DNA of 42,812 nucleotides from Bacteroidota bacterium (GCA_021813585.1 JAKAJV010000014.1:1-42812); one strand, 5' to 3'. Shown: positions 9,233 to 17,907, counted from the stretch's first letter. Notes: generated by a model not told the origin, from the letters alone. Program-made: numbers and translations.

Positions 9233-10675
9233 TTATTTTTTGTCTTCATTTACAATTTTAAGGATCCAATCGCCCATTATTTTTAATGCTCGGGTAGAAA
9301 ACGTTTCTTCAATTTTTCCATACTCGCTGGGTGCGCCTGTTTCGGCATCCTGGAACAAATGGTTTAACCCTGGCAGTAAATGCACTTCGAAATTTTTATT
9401 GCCGCCTTTTTCCAGCGCTGCTTTAATTGCAGCCAGGTCTTCTTCGGCAGGTACCTGCATATCCTTCGAGCCGTCTAGGGCTAGTACCGGGCATTTAACA
9501 TTCTCAAGTGCCGGCACCGGGTTATATCTTATAGAATATTCCATCCAGGGGCTTGTTAACGCCTTCGTAAATTCGTTTAACATCTTATCTGCGCTATCAG
9601 CATCTTTCTTCTCGCTTTCAGTTAAACTGCTATAATAGTCATTTATAACTTTTTCAAAATCACTTTTAATCTTTTGGTTGTCTTTATCCTGTTTGATTAT
9701 TTCAAATAATTTTGCCTTAAATGCAGTGTCTCTCTCAACGGTTTTTTCAGGCACGCCTTGCAGCCTGCTTATTAGTGCTTCCTGTTTCAATAATATTTGA
9801 TTGCCGGGCAAACCGGGGCCCGCCAGCAGAACAATGAATGCAACGTCCGGGGTTTCGTCTGCAACCACCGGAGCTATTAGACCGCCTTCACTGTGGCCTA
9901 TCAAACCAATCTTATGAGGATTTACATCTTTTACTGTCTTTAAATATTCCACACCGGCAAGCGCATCGGTCGAAAAGTCCTTTGTTGTAGAGCCGGTAAA
10001 TTTGCCAGTAGATTTACCCACGCCCCGGTCGTCAACTCTAAGTACTGCAATACCTCTGCGCGTTAAGTAATCTGCAATTACAAGGAACGGCTTATGCCCG
10101 AAGATTTCTTCATCTCTATTTTGCGGACCGGAGCCGGTTATTAAGAGAACAGCGGGGAAAGGTCCCCCGGCCAAAGGCATTGTTAATGTTCCCGCAAGCG
10201 TAATTCCGGCCTGCTTATTTTCGTAAGAAATATCTTCAGCATTATACGGGAAGGGAGGCTTAGGTTCCTGCGGCCGCTTCTCCTCTTCAATTTTATTAAC
10301 CTTTCTAAGTGTAATCGGGATAGATAACCCTGATTGGTGCCAGTCGCCGGAAATAGCCGCACTATCCGGGTTGAATAAACCCTCGAAGTATCCCTTAACT
10401 GCTTTCACTTCCATTCTGATATTTTTCCCGTTTAAAATCACGGTATCAACAGGAATTCCCTTTGCGCCCTGATCGGGACTATCCATAGTGGCTGTATAAG
10501 CTCCGTCTTTGTTTTCTTTGATATTAAAAACCAGTCTAAGTTCTATACCCGATACTTTAAGCGTGCCGAGCCAGGTACCGGAAATATTACCGTCCGGTTC
10601 CGAAATATTTTTTGGATAGGATTGAACTGAAAATGCGATTAAGACAGCCGCAATAAAAAAGTTTATTTTTCTCAT
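9233..10675 (-). CDS. secreted alpha/beta hydrolase (S9/S33-like, COG1073 type)
   Basis: This 480-aa protein has an N-terminal signal peptide, a beta-rich domain of about 100 residues (GTWLGTLKVSGIELRLVF ... GDWHQSG) and an alpha/beta-hydrolase domain. The catalytic set is visible: Ser262 in G-H-S-E-G-G, Asp405 in D-G-S-K-D-M-Q-V-P, and His439 in P-G-L-N-H-L-F. The oxyanion-type segment ITGSGPQNRDE is typical of this hydrolase group found widely in Bacteroidota. An ester or peptide substrate is possible; none is proven. An AGGAG site precedes the ATG. The gene lies 44 nt behind sdpI on the same strand and may be the third gene of the sdpRI operon. Confidence 0.85.
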   Translation of the reverse strand: MRKINFFIAAVLIAFSVQSYPKNISEPDGNISGTWLGTLKVSGIELRLVFNIKENKDGAYTATMDSPDQGAKGIPVDTVILNGKNIRMEVKAVKGYFEGLFNPDSAAISGDWHQSGLSIPITLRKVNKIEEEKRPQEPKPPFPYNAEDISYENKQAGITLAGTLTMPLAGGPFPAVLLITGSGPQNRDEEIFGHKPFLVIADYLTRRGIAVLRVDDRGVGKSTGKFTGSTTKDFSTDALAGVEYLKTVKDVNPHKIGLIGHSEGGLIAPVVADETPDVAFIVLLAGPGLPGNQILLKQEALISRLQGVPEKTVERDTAFKAKLFEIIKQDKDNQKIKSDFEKVINDYYSSLTESEKKDADSADKMLNEFTKALTSPWMEYSIRYNPVPALENVKCPVLALDGSKDMQVPAEEDLAAIKAALEKGGNKNFEVHLLPGLNHLFQDAETGAPSEYGKIEETFSTRALKIMGDWILKIVNEDKK

Positions 10676-10719
10676 TGTTAATTCTCCTGTTGGATTTTTA
10701 AAGACCCGGTAAAAAGCAA

Positions 10720-11391
10720 TTATAAATCAGGCCCGGCCTGCTTCCCTTCCTTTTGCAATTTACGATAAAGAAAATACGGATATATAATGGCGGTAAATAT
10801 AACCAAAGGAGTAAGCACAGCCGTCAGCGCAATAATCATCTTCACTTTAAAAAGAGTTAAGATAATAATAAGCAGTCCTCCAACTACGAATAAACCGCCG
10901 GAAATTCTATGCGTCCTGTACCAGACTACATCCGATGCGAGCGTCCATGGCGATCTTATGCCGAAGAAGAAATTCCTGGGCAGCTTTGGCAGATAATTGC
11001 CGAGCAGTACGAATAATAGTCCGAAGCCTAACCCAAACACGTCGCTTTTAAACGTACCTTCTTGTGCCGATATAAAAGTTAAGACCATTATAAATGCCGT
11101 AAAAGCTATAGCAAGATCCCGGAAGAGTAAAAATATGCTAAAGTTTTTTTCTATCTTTTTTCTGAACGGATCGATAAAGGGAATAAAGGTTAGCATAAAG
11201 TATATTAAGATAGGGACGCCGGTTCCAATTAAAACTAAAGTCGTTTTTGAGGAGTACCCGTCCGGCATTCCCTCGGCGTTAAAATGAGAGGGCACAGTAT
11301 TAGGCAGTACCGAGTTAAAATAAATTGCAATAATTATTGTTGCGACGATTAATATTAAAGCAAATAAGTCGCGCTTGAAATTCCATTTCAT
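10720..11391 (-). CDS. sdpI: SdpI family membrane protein (DUF1648 + SdpI domain)
   Basis: This 223-aa protein has about six membrane segments. The N-terminal DUF1648 part has the signature LPNTVPSHFNAEGMPDGY. The C-terminal SdpI domain has NFFFGIRSPWTL followed by VWYRTHRISGG. In Bacillus subtilis SdpI is the immunity protein against the SDP toxin and also sequesters the repressor SdpR at the membrane. Here the gene follows an SdpR-like ArsR-family regulator with a gap of only 4 nt, the same gene pair as in Bacillus, so signal-dependent derepression is a reasonable model. No SDP toxin gene (sdpABC-like) is visible in the window. Confidence 0.88.
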   Translation of the reverse strand: MKWNFKRDLFALILIVATIIIAIYFNSVLPNTVPSHFNAEGMPDGYSSKTTLVLIGTGVPILIYFMLTFIPFIDPFRKKIEKNFSIFLLFRDLAIAFTAFIMVLTFISAQEGTFKSDVFGLGFGLLFVLLGNYLPKLPRNFFFGIRSPWTLASDVVWYRTHRISGGLFVVGGLLIIILTLFKVKMIIALTAVLTPLVIFTAIIYPYFLYRKLQKEGKQAGPDL

Positions 11392-11395
11392 ATTA

Positions 11396-11665
11396 CTACC
11401 TGCTTTTTTTTATTTGAATTAAGTATTCAACAGCCATATCTAAAACCGACATGTTGAGAGAATATCTTATAAACTGCCCTTCGCGCTCGCCCACAACAAC
11501 ATTCGCCCGCTTAAGAACATCAAGATGGTGCGACAAAGTGGGCTGAGAGATTTTTATCTCCTCCAGTAGCTCGCTTGGCGTCTTGGCCTTACCCTTTAAT
11601 GATTGAAGTATTTCCCTTCTGGTAGGGTCGGATAATGCTTTGAAAAATTCAGTGAACTGCTTCAT
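11396..11665 (-). CDS. sdpR: ArsR/SdpR-family autorepressor
   Basis: This 89-aa winged-helix protein has the opening FKALSDPTRREILQSL and the recognition helix ISQPTLSHHLDVLKRA, then GQFIRYSLN for the wing. It lacks the metal-binding ELCVCDL motif of ArsR/SmtB sensors and is the length of SdpR-type autorepressors. It is the first gene of a minus-strand operon with sdpI. A long near-perfect dyad lies immediately upstream, overlapping the likely promoter, which fits autoregulation. There is no clear Shine-Dalgarno site; the dyad occupies that position. Confidence 0.9.
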   Translation of the reverse strand: MKQFTEFFKALSDPTRREILQSLKGKAKTPSELLEEIKISQPTLSHHLDVLKRANVVVGEREGQFIRYSLNMSVLDMAVEYLIQIKKSR

Positions 11666-11666
11666 A

Positions 11667-11696
11667 TAGATATATGTACAAATTTACATATGTCTA
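11667..11696 (-). promoter_or_regulatory. candidate SdpR operator with embedded -7 promoter box
   Basis: Two 12-bp arms, TAGATATATGTA (11667-11678) and TACATATGTCTA (11685-11696), pair with a single mismatch around a 6-bp centre. Read on the minus strand, the centre contains TAAATTTG (11686-11679), a match to the Bacteroidota -7 box TAnnTTTG. The dyad starts 1 nt upstream of the sdpR start codon, so the transcript would have a leader of only a few bases and bound repressor would cover the promoter core. Binding is inferred, not shown. Confidence 0.65.
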
Positions 11697-11827
11697 TTTA
11701 ATAAAAATTTTAAGAAATATCAATACGATTCCTTTACGGCCTGCTTATTTTTTTTATCAATAATTCATAAGTTTAGAATATAACTTTATAGTTACAAAAA
11801 TTATATTTAATTATTTAAAGGATATTA

Positions 11828-13063
11828 ATGAAATCTTGCTTAACTGCTTTTCTGGCTCTAACCATTCTTCTTCTTAGCAGCATGCTGTATGCTCAGGAAG
11901 AACGCCGTGACAAAGGTGAATTTGTTACACCGAAGAATGAATTTTTTAAGGAAATTCAAAAAAGCGCAAATGAATTTATTGCAAAGCCGAAAGAGGAACG
12001 AAAGGTATTCAAGGTGGACTTTACGGGAATCGATGTCCCGAAGTCGGTAGATGAATTTAAATCGTTCTGGTATAATCCGCCGGTCTCCCAGGGCTGGACC
12101 GGGACATGCTGGGACTTTTCCACCACGTCGTTCTTCGAGTCTGAAATTTACAGGATACACAAAAAGAAATTAAAGCTTTCCGAAATGTATACCGCTTACT
12201 GGGAGTATGTTGAGAAGGCAAAGCGATTCGTAGAAGAGCGCGGCAACTCGGTGTTCGGCGAAGGCTCCGAAGCTAATGCCGTCCCGAGAATATGGAAGAG
12301 ATACGGAATTGTTCCCGAGGATACCTATACAGGTCTTAAGCCCGGTCAAAAATTTCACGATCATAGAAAAATGTTCGAAGAGATGGACGGATACCTTAAC
12401 AGTATAAAGGCTGCGAACGGCTGGAATGAAGAAGATGTGGTTAATACAATTAAGGATATCCTAAATCATTACATGGGCGTTCCGCCTTCTAAGGTTACCG
12501 TTGACGGCAAAGAGTATACGCCGAAGGAATACCTCGATAAAGTAGTAGACCTAAACCTGGATGATTATGTGGATATTATGTCGCTTATGGAAAAACCATA
12601 CTGGGAGAAAGTTGAATATCCTGTTTCCGACAACTGGTGGCACAGCAAAGACTATTATAACGTACCTCTTGATGTATTTATGGATATTATAAAGAAGGCA
12701 ATCCGGAACGGCTATACCATGGCTATCGGCGGCGATGTTTCCGAGCCCGGAATTGTATCGGATTACAATGCAGCAATTGTGCCCACATTCGATATCCCTT
12801 CAAATTACATCGATGAAGATGCAAGGCAGCTACGCTTCAGCAACAAAACTACCGGCGACGATCACGGCATTCACCTGGTCGGCTATGAGAACAAAGACGG
12901 CAAAGACTGGTTCTTGATAAAAGACTCCGGCTCAGGCGGGCACAACGGCCGTAATCCGGGCTACTATTTTTTCAGGGAAGATTACGTAAAGCTTAAGATG
13001 CTGGACTTTATGGTAAACAAAAATGCTCTTGGCGATCTGCTGAATAAGTTTAAAGCCGAGTAA
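11828..13063 (+). CDS. C1 family cysteine peptidase (bleomycin hydrolase/aminopeptidase C-like), secreted
   Basis: This 411-aa protein has an N-terminal signal peptide (LTAFLALTILLLSSMLYAQ). The papain-type nucleophile is Cys94 in Q-G-W-T-G-T-C-W-D-F-S, with the oxyanion Gln six residues before it. The catalytic His is probably His346 in D-D-H-G-I-H-L-V-G-Y. The position where papains and bleomycin hydrolases have Asn (K-N-S-W-G) is occupied by Asp366 (I-K-D-S-G-S-G-G). The insertion between Cys and His (about 250 residues) is long, as in bleomycin hydrolases. A signal peptide is not typical of the cytoplasmic PepC enzymes, so this is an envelope or periplasmic variant. Confidence 0.85.
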   Translation: MKSCLTAFLALTILLLSSMLYAQEERRDKGEFVTPKNEFFKEIQKSANEFIAKPKEERKVFKVDFTGIDVPKSVDEFKSFWYNPPVSQGWTGTCWDFSTTSFFESEIYRIHKKKLKLSEMYTAYWEYVEKAKRFVEERGNSVFGEGSEANAVPRIWKRYGIVPEDTYTGLKPGQKFHDHRKMFEEMDGYLNSIKAANGWNEEDVVNTIKDILNHYMGVPPSKVTVDGKEYTPKEYLDKVVDLNLDDYVDIMSLMEKPYWEKVEYPVSDNWWHSKDYYNVPLDVFMDIIKKAIRNGYTMAIGGDVSEPGIVSDYNAAIVPTFDIPSNYIDEDARQLRFSNKTTGDDHGIHLVGYENKDGKDWFLIKDSGSGGHNGRNPGYYFFREDYVKLKMLDFMVNKNALGDLLNKFKAE

Positions 13064-13082
13064 GATTTATTTTTATATTAGT

Positions 13083-13139
13083 CGGTTTCCGCATCCGCTC
13101 CCCGCTTTGCCGAAGGCGAGACGGCGGATGCCGGAACCG
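13083..13139. terminator. bidirectional terminator-like palindrome between convergent genes
   Basis: The arms 13083-13098 (CGGTTTCCGCATCCGC) and 13124-13139 (GCGGATGCCGGAACCG) pair with few mismatches and enclose a second stem, CGCTTT (13103-13108)/AAGGCG (13113-13118). It fills the gap between the convergent C1 peptidase and symporter genes. The G+C-rich nested form also resembles dispersed palindromic elements. Confidence 0.5.
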
Positions 13140-13149
13140 GGAATTAGTT

Positions 13150-14082
13150 TTAAAGATGGCCTGCCTCTTGCTTCTTCCTGTCCGTTAACCTCCACCAGCC
13201 TGCAAGCAGCGAAGCCGAAACATTCTGCCATACGCTGAATATTGCACCCGGCAGAGCTGCAATGAACGAAAAATATTTTATGGCCAGCGCTACGCTTAAG
13301 CCCGAATTCTGCATCCCTACTTCTATCCCGATTGTACGGCATACGCGCTTATCGTATTTAAAAATTTTTGGGATTAAGTATCCTAATGCATATCCAAGAG
13401 TGTTTACGGCAATCACGCTAATAACAGTTACCAAATCAACTTTTAAAATATTTGCTTTGTTTAGTGCGACTATAACGGCAATAATTATAACGATCGCCAG
13501 CATAGAAAGTAATGGGAACAATTGTCTAACCTTCTCAATCTTCTTTCCGAAAAGAGAATTGATTGCCGTGCCTGCCAAAACAGGCAGCAGTACTATCTGC
13601 AGAATACTGAGCATCATTCCCCAGAACGGCACGGAAACAATTTTGTGCAGGAATAAATAAGAGAACACCGGCGTTGCGATAACCGCGGCAAAAGTATTGG
13701 TCGCGGTAAGAGTTATCGATAATGCAACGTCCGCATTGCCCAGGTAACACATTACATTGGATGCTGTACCTCCCGGGCTGCAGCCTACAAGCACCACTCC
13801 GGCGAACAACCCCGCCGGCAGGTTAAACAACCCGGCAATTATAAATGCGGTAACCGGCATTATCAGGTATTGCAGTAAAACTCCGAATGCTATTAACTGG
13901 GGTGACTTAAGGACCGATCTAAAATTATCCCAAGTCAAAGTCATTCCCATTCCGAACATTACTACGGAAAGAAGCGGAACAATTGCGGACTCCAGTCCGG
14001 TAAAAATCCACGTGTAAAAGTATGCCAGCATCGAGAACACGATTGCCCAGACCGGGAACAACCTGGTAAGTTTTTCTATCAT
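13150..14082 (-). CDS. bile acid:sodium symporter family (BASS) transporter
   Basis: This 310-aa protein has nine to ten hydrophobic segments. It carries the BASS signatures GMGMTLTWDNF near the N-terminus and VGCSPGGTASNVMCYLGNAD, followed by LSITLTATNTFAAVIATP, which correspond to the crossover helices and sodium sites of the fold. IGIEVGMQNSGL near the C-terminus is the second conserved block. Members move bile acids, pyruvate, pantoate or other organic anions with Na+; the substrate here is unknown. The gene follows the CDF transporter gene at 53 nt on the same strand, so the two may be co-transcribed. Confidence 0.9.
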   Translation of the reverse strand: MIEKLTRLFPVWAIVFSMLAYFYTWIFTGLESAIVPLLSVVMFGMGMTLTWDNFRSVLKSPQLIAFGVLLQYLIMPVTAFIIAGLFNLPAGLFAGVVLVGCSPGGTASNVMCYLGNADVALSITLTATNTFAAVIATPVFSYLFLHKIVSVPFWGMMLSILQIVLLPVLAGTAINSLFGKKIEKVRQLFPLLSMLAIVIIIAVIVALNKANILKVDLVTVISVIAVNTLGYALGYLIPKIFKYDKRVCRTIGIEVGMQNSGLSVALAIKYFSFIAALPGAIFSVWQNVSASLLAGWWRLTDRKKQEAGHL

Positions 14083-14135
14083 ATCGGCTTTAAAGTGTAA
14101 AAGTTTATCTTAAAAAATTATATTGAAATATCCGC

Positions 14136-15014
14136 TTAGATGATTTCTTCCGGCTCGGTATGAATCATTACGGTTACGTTTTCAATCCTGCCGGTAATTG
14201 CTTTCTCAACCCTATGAGTAATTTCGTGAGCTTCATCTATAGTTAAGACTTTATCCACGTGTATATTGAACTCGATGAATTTTTTAGCTCCTGCTTCCCT
14301 TACTTTTATATCGTGAAAGTTTTTTACTTCGGGGATATCTTTTATTAACGAGCTGATAATTTCTTTAATTCCTTCGGGCGATTTGTCGACTAGTACGTCG
14401 AATGATTTTTTACCGAGCCTGAAGCTTATGTAAAGGACTATAGCCGCAACTATGATTGCTGAAATTGTATCCGCATAATAAAATTTGAACGCAGCGCCGG
14501 TAAGGCCGAACAATACAACCGACGAGCTCCAGATATCGGTGGAGAAGTGAAGCGCATCCGCTTCCAGGGCTTGACTGTTGTACTTTTTTGCTACCTTGTA
14601 TAAAGCGCGCGACCTTGAAAAATCGATAACGATAGAAGTAAGAATGACTATAAAGCTCCAAACCGTTACGTCTATCTGCAGGTTCTTTGTCACTATCCTG
14701 TGGACCGCTTCAAATATTATCCAGCCGCACGTAATAAGCAGTAAAAGAGTTTCAAAAAGTGCGGAAAAATTCTCTATCTTGCCGTGGCCGTAATTATGAT
14801 CGGCATCCGGCGGCCGGTCCGCCGCCCTTACCGCAAACAAAGTAATTCCTGCTGCAATCAAATCCAGCCCGGAATGAAGGGCTTCCGACAGTATGCCCAA
14901 GCTACCGGTAGAAAGCCCAATTACAAGTTTGAAGGAAGTCAGAAATATTGCAGCCAAGACGGAAGTCAAAGCTATTCTCTTTTTTTCGGCAATTCCGTCA
15001 GATGTTATACTCAT
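14136..15014 (-). CDS. cation diffusion facilitator (CDF) family transporter
   Basis: This 292-aa protein has six membrane segments and a cytoplasmic C-terminal domain of about 80 residues. The metal site in the membrane is recognisable as H47-x3-D51 (HSGLD, helix 2) and H156-x3-D160 (HFSTD, helix 5). An H-x-x-x-D/H-x-x-x-D pattern is typical of Zn/Cd/Co or of broad Zn2+/Fe2+ exporters; the exact metal is not decided. DADHNYGHGKIE is the standard loop. The C-terminus has VKNFHDIKVREAG and the family's metal-sensing domain. The gene lies 53 nt upstream of the BASS gene. Confidence 0.92.
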   Translation of the reverse strand: MSITSDGIAEKKRIALTSVLAAIFLTSFKLVIGLSTGSLGILSEALHSGLDLIAAGITLFAVRAADRPPDADHNYGHGKIENFSALFETLLLLITCGWIIFEAVHRIVTKNLQIDVTVWSFIVILTSIVIDFSRSRALYKVAKKYNSQALEADALHFSTDIWSSSVVLFGLTGAAFKFYYADTISAIIVAAIVLYISFRLGKKSFDVLVDKSPEGIKEIISSLIKDIPEVKNFHDIKVREAGAKKFIEFNIHVDKVLTIDEAHEITHRVEKAITGRIENVTVMIHTEPEEII

Positions 15015-15046
15015 AGCTATTAATTCCCCACATTCCTATTTTTTTC

Positions 15047-15071
15047 AATAAAACTTACTAATTGTTTTATT
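15047..15071. repeat. short perfect inverted repeat
   Basis: AATAAAAC (15047-15054) and GTTTTATT (15064-15071) form a perfect 8-bp stem with a 9-nt loop, bordered by A/T runs on both sides. It lies between the DUF1003 gene and the CDF gene and could be a weak terminator for the former. Confidence 0.3.
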
Positions 15072-15152
15072 ATCAAAAAAGGATTTTTAAGGCCGCATGA
15101 AAAATATATTTGGTTACTTCTCCCTATTAAATGCGGTGCAAATTAAACCGGC

Positions 15153-15605
15153 CTATTCGTCCCTTTTACTTATCAGTTTCGAAATAAGCTCGTTCTGATT
15201 TTCGAGCTGCATAAGGATGAGCTCAATTTCTTTTTCCGAACGAACGTTCACTTCAAAGTCCGATTCCGCTCTTTTTTCCGCATGGCGCCCCTGCAGGTTT
15301 TGGCCTATCATTATTAAAGGCATTAAAAATATCTGGATCATGTTGGATATAAACAGCCAGAATACAAAAGCGGGATAAGGGTCGAAGCGCAAATTTTTCG
15401 GGGCCAATGTATTCCAGGCCAACCAGGTAACAGTCCATAAAAATATTATTATAAAAAATCCCATCGAGCCCACACGCTCGGTAACCTTAACTGCAAACTT
15501 CTCCAAAGCGCTTAGGCTCTCCCTGTGCCTTATGTTTGCATTTTGAATCGGCTTGCGCAATTTTTTTAATTCTTCGGCAGCTGTCCGGTAATCTTTCGTA
15601 GTCAT
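15153..15605 (-). CDS. DUF1003 domain membrane protein
   Basis: This 150-aa protein has two closely spaced membrane helices (GFFIIIFLWTVTWLAWN and FVFWLFISNMIQIFLMPLI) flanked by the conserved DUF1003 residues NLRFDPYPAF and MIGQNLQGRHAEKRAESDFEVN. The C-terminus is a charged, probably coiled-coil segment (KEIELILMQLENQNELISKL). No function is established for the family. It sits alone, 138 nt upstream of the CDF gene on the same strand. Confidence 0.88.
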   Translation of the reverse strand: MTTKDYRTAAEELKKLRKPIQNANIRHRESLSALEKFAVKVTERVGSMGFFIIIFLWTVTWLAWNTLAPKNLRFDPYPAFVFWLFISNMIQIFLMPLIMIGQNLQGRHAEKRAESDFEVNVRSEKEIELILMQLENQNELISKLISKRDE

Positions 15606-15976
15606 TTTCGCTCCGGTTTTTAATTTGAATTTTTAATGCTCGTTCCCATTCGCTAAGGCTCGCAAGATTGCTTCGCTGTATCTGCGGCAGTAGCTGAACT
15701 GCTAAAATTAGAAATTAATTTTAAATCTTCATTTTTATTTAAGTAAAGCCGAATGCTTGTGTCGGGGTTATTTGAAATAGATGTATATCCAAATATTCGA
15801 CTTTGTGCAGCGAAGAATAAAGCTTTACCGGTAAAAAATCAAATGTACAACCTGCCGGCCGGGAACATCGATTGAGATGCATACAAGCATAGGCTCTGCT
15901 ATTTAATATTGAAGATTGCTTATTTGATTTTCATATTTTATTTTGTCTTATAGTTTACGACACGATACAAACCGTA
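15606..15976. other. intergenic region without recognised gene
   Basis: These 371 nt lie between divergent genes (DUF1003 and GH43-like) and should contain promoters for both. No credible ORF, tRNA or strong promoter match was seen. A G+C-richer patch at about 15636-15700 with short self-complementary words (for example GCAGT/ACTGC) stands out from the A+T-rich flanks and may be a degenerate dispersed repeat. Confidence 0.4.
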
Positions 15977-17728
15977 ATGAAAATTAATATCTATTATTTT
16001 TTAATTTGCCTTCTTATGACTTCCAACATCTTTCCGCAGAATTCGGCATTGAAAACCTATTGCAATCCGGTTAATATCGACTACGCTTATAATTCTATTC
16101 CCGACTATAATATAAACGGCAACCATAGGACAACAGCCGATCCGGCAATCATAATGTTCAAAGGAAATTATTTTCTCTTTTCTACCAATCAGCGCGGATA
16201 CTGGTGGAGTAAGGACTTGAGCAGCTGGAAGTTTATCTCCCGGAGTTTCCTTAAGCCGTACAACCATACTTACGATGATCTTTGTGCGCCTGCCCCGGTT
16301 GCCGTAGGCGATACTCTTTTACTGCTCGGCTCAACTTACACTAAGGACTTTCCTCTTTGGATGAGTACGAATCCGACTAAAGATGAGTGGAAGGAAGCGG
16401 TCGATTCTTTCAAAGTCGGTGCATGGGACCCGGCTTTTTTTCTTGACGACGACGGCAGGCTGTATCTTTATTTCGGCTCGAGCAATGTTTATCCTATTTA
16501 CGGTCAGGAAATAGATAGACACACGTTTCAGCCTATCGGGAAGAGAAAAGCTTTAATAGAACTTCATCCGGATATCCACGGGTGGGAGCGTTTCGGCGAG
16601 CATGCAGACAACACATTCCTTAAGCCGTTTATCGAAGGCTCGTGGATGACCAAGCACGACGGAAAATATTATCTTCAGTTTGCCGCACCGGGAACCGAAT
16701 TCAGCTGGTACGGAGACGGAGTATTTGTCGGAGATAAGCCTCTAGGTCCTTTTAAATACCAGAAAGAAAATCCGTTCTCAAGCAAGCCGGGAGGATTTAC
16801 CAGAGGCGCCGGACACGGCTCAACATTCATGGATAAGTTCGGCAACTGGTGGCATGTCTCTACAATTTCCATCGGGGTAAAAAATAATTTTGAGCGGCGG
16901 ATAGGGCTATGGCCTGCCGGCTTTGACAAGGACGGAGTTCTGTTTTGTAATACTGCTTACGGAGATTATCCGCATTATCTGCCCGACAGGAAGTTTAATA
17001 AATCGGGGAATCTTTTTACAGGCTGGATGCTTTTGAATTATAACAAGCCTGTTATGGTCTCTTCCACGTATGGCGGCTATGCGCCGAATTTCGGCGTGGA
17101 TGAAAATTTGAAAACGTACTGGAGCGCTGCAACGGGGGATAAAGGAGAATGGTTCCAGAGCGACCTTGGTACCGAATGTACGGTTTGTGCAGTTCAAATA
17201 AATTATGCCGACCAGGATGCGAAGCTAACGGGAAAGCAGACTAATATTTATCATCAATATATAATTTATAAATCCGATGACGGGAAAAATTGGAACGTAC
17301 TTGTGGATAAGAGTAAGAATAAAACAGATGTCCCGCACGATTACGTGCAGCTTGAAAAGCCGGTCCGGGCGCGGTATTTAAAAATAGTAAACATACACGT
17401 ACCCACCGGTAAATTTGCGTTAAGCGGGTTTCGCGTGTTCGGTAAAGGGAACGGGGAAGCGCCGGGTACAGTTAAGAATTTTATTGTACTGCGCGGAGAC
17501 AGCGAGCGGCGGAATGCGTGGCTTAAGTGGAAACAATCGGATAACGCAACTGGCTACACAATACTTGCGGGCGTAAAGCCGGATAAGCTTTATATAAATG
17601 TTATGATCTACGGATCGAATGAATATTATTTTACTGCGATGGACAGAGACAAAGCATACTACTTCCGCATAGAAGCATTCAACGAGAACGGTATCGGTAA
17701 GAAATCCAAAATAGTTAAAGTCGAATAG
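15977..17728 (+). CDS. GH43-like glycosidase with F5/8 type C and FN3 domains, secreted
   Basis: This 583-aa protein has a signal peptide (residues about 1-20). Residues 50-350 form a five-bladed propeller of GH43 type; likely catalytic residues are Asp55 (R-T-T-A-D-P-A), Asp151 (G-A-W-D-P-A-F-F) and Glu220 (F-I-E-G-S-W). Residues about 360-490 form a discoidin-like (F5/8 type C) sugar-binding domain (GVDENLKTYWSA ... ARYLKIVNIH ... LSGFRVFG), and the end (about 495-583) is an FN3 domain. It probably acts outside the cytoplasm on arabinan, xylan or related side chains; the substrate is not decidable. There is no T9SS tail. It is a single gene with no polysaccharide-utilisation partners nearby. 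Confidence 0.85.
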   Translation: MKINIYYFLICLLMTSNIFPQNSALKTYCNPVNIDYAYNSIPDYNINGNHRTTADPAIIMFKGNYFLFSTNQRGYWWSKDLSSWKFISRSFLKPYNHTYDDLCAPAPVAVGDTLLLLGSTYTKDFPLWMSTNPTKDEWKEAVDSFKVGAWDPAFFLDDDGRLYLYFGSSNVYPIYGQEIDRHTFQPIGKRKALIELHPDIHGWERFGEHADNTFLKPFIEGSWMTKHDGKYYLQFAAPGTEFSWYGDGVFVGDKPLGPFKYQKENPFSSKPGGFTRGAGHGSTFMDKFGNWWHVSTISIGVKNNFERRIGLWPAGFDKDGVLFCNTAYGDYPHYLPDRKFNKSGNLFTGWMLLNYNKPVMVSSTYGGYAPNFGVDENLKTYWSAATGDKGEWFQSDLGTECTVCAVQINYADQDAKLTGKQTNIYHQYIIYKSDDGKNWNVLVDKSKNKTDVPHDYVQLEKPVRARYLKIVNIHVPTGKFALSGFRVFGKGNGEAPGTVKNFIVLRGDSERRNAWLKWKQSDNATGYTILAGVKPDKLYINVMIYGSNEYYFTAMDRDKAYYFRIEAFNENGIGKKSKIVKVE

Positions 17729-17729
17729 A

Positions 17730-17873
17730 TTAAAATTTCAAAGCTGCCGAATATTTTTCCCCCTCATCAAATAATTCATGTATATTTTCCGGTGTTATAA
17801 ATTCTAATCGGCAGCGTTTTGAATTAAAAGATACCGCAAAGGCTGCTGCCAGAAACAAGAATAGTTTTTTCAT
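17730..17873 (-). CDS. possible small secreted peptide or gene remnant
   Basis: A 47-codon frame on the minus strand begins MKKLFLFLAAAFAVSF, a credible signal-peptide-like start, and ends with a charged segment (NIHELFDEGEKYSAALKF). It ends 1 nt from the stop of the convergent GH43-like gene. No family is recognised and there is no clear RBS. It could be the decayed start of a larger secreted protein or a chance ORF. Confidence 0.3.
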   Translation of the reverse strand: MKKLFLFLAAAFAVSFNSKRCRLEFITPENIHELFDEGEKYSAALKF

Positions 17874-17907
17874 TATTTTTACATACAACCATATCAACAG
17901 GTATTCA

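Noticed and set aside
9240-9635. 131-codon plus-strand ORF opposite the secreted hydrolase
   Set aside because: Ser-rich shadow of the antisense hydrolase gene, which has a full catalytic triad and signal peptide.
13262-13660. 132-codon plus-strand ORF opposite the BASS transporter
   Set aside because: Thr/Ile-rich translation is the expected antisense image of a membrane protein; no RBS or family.
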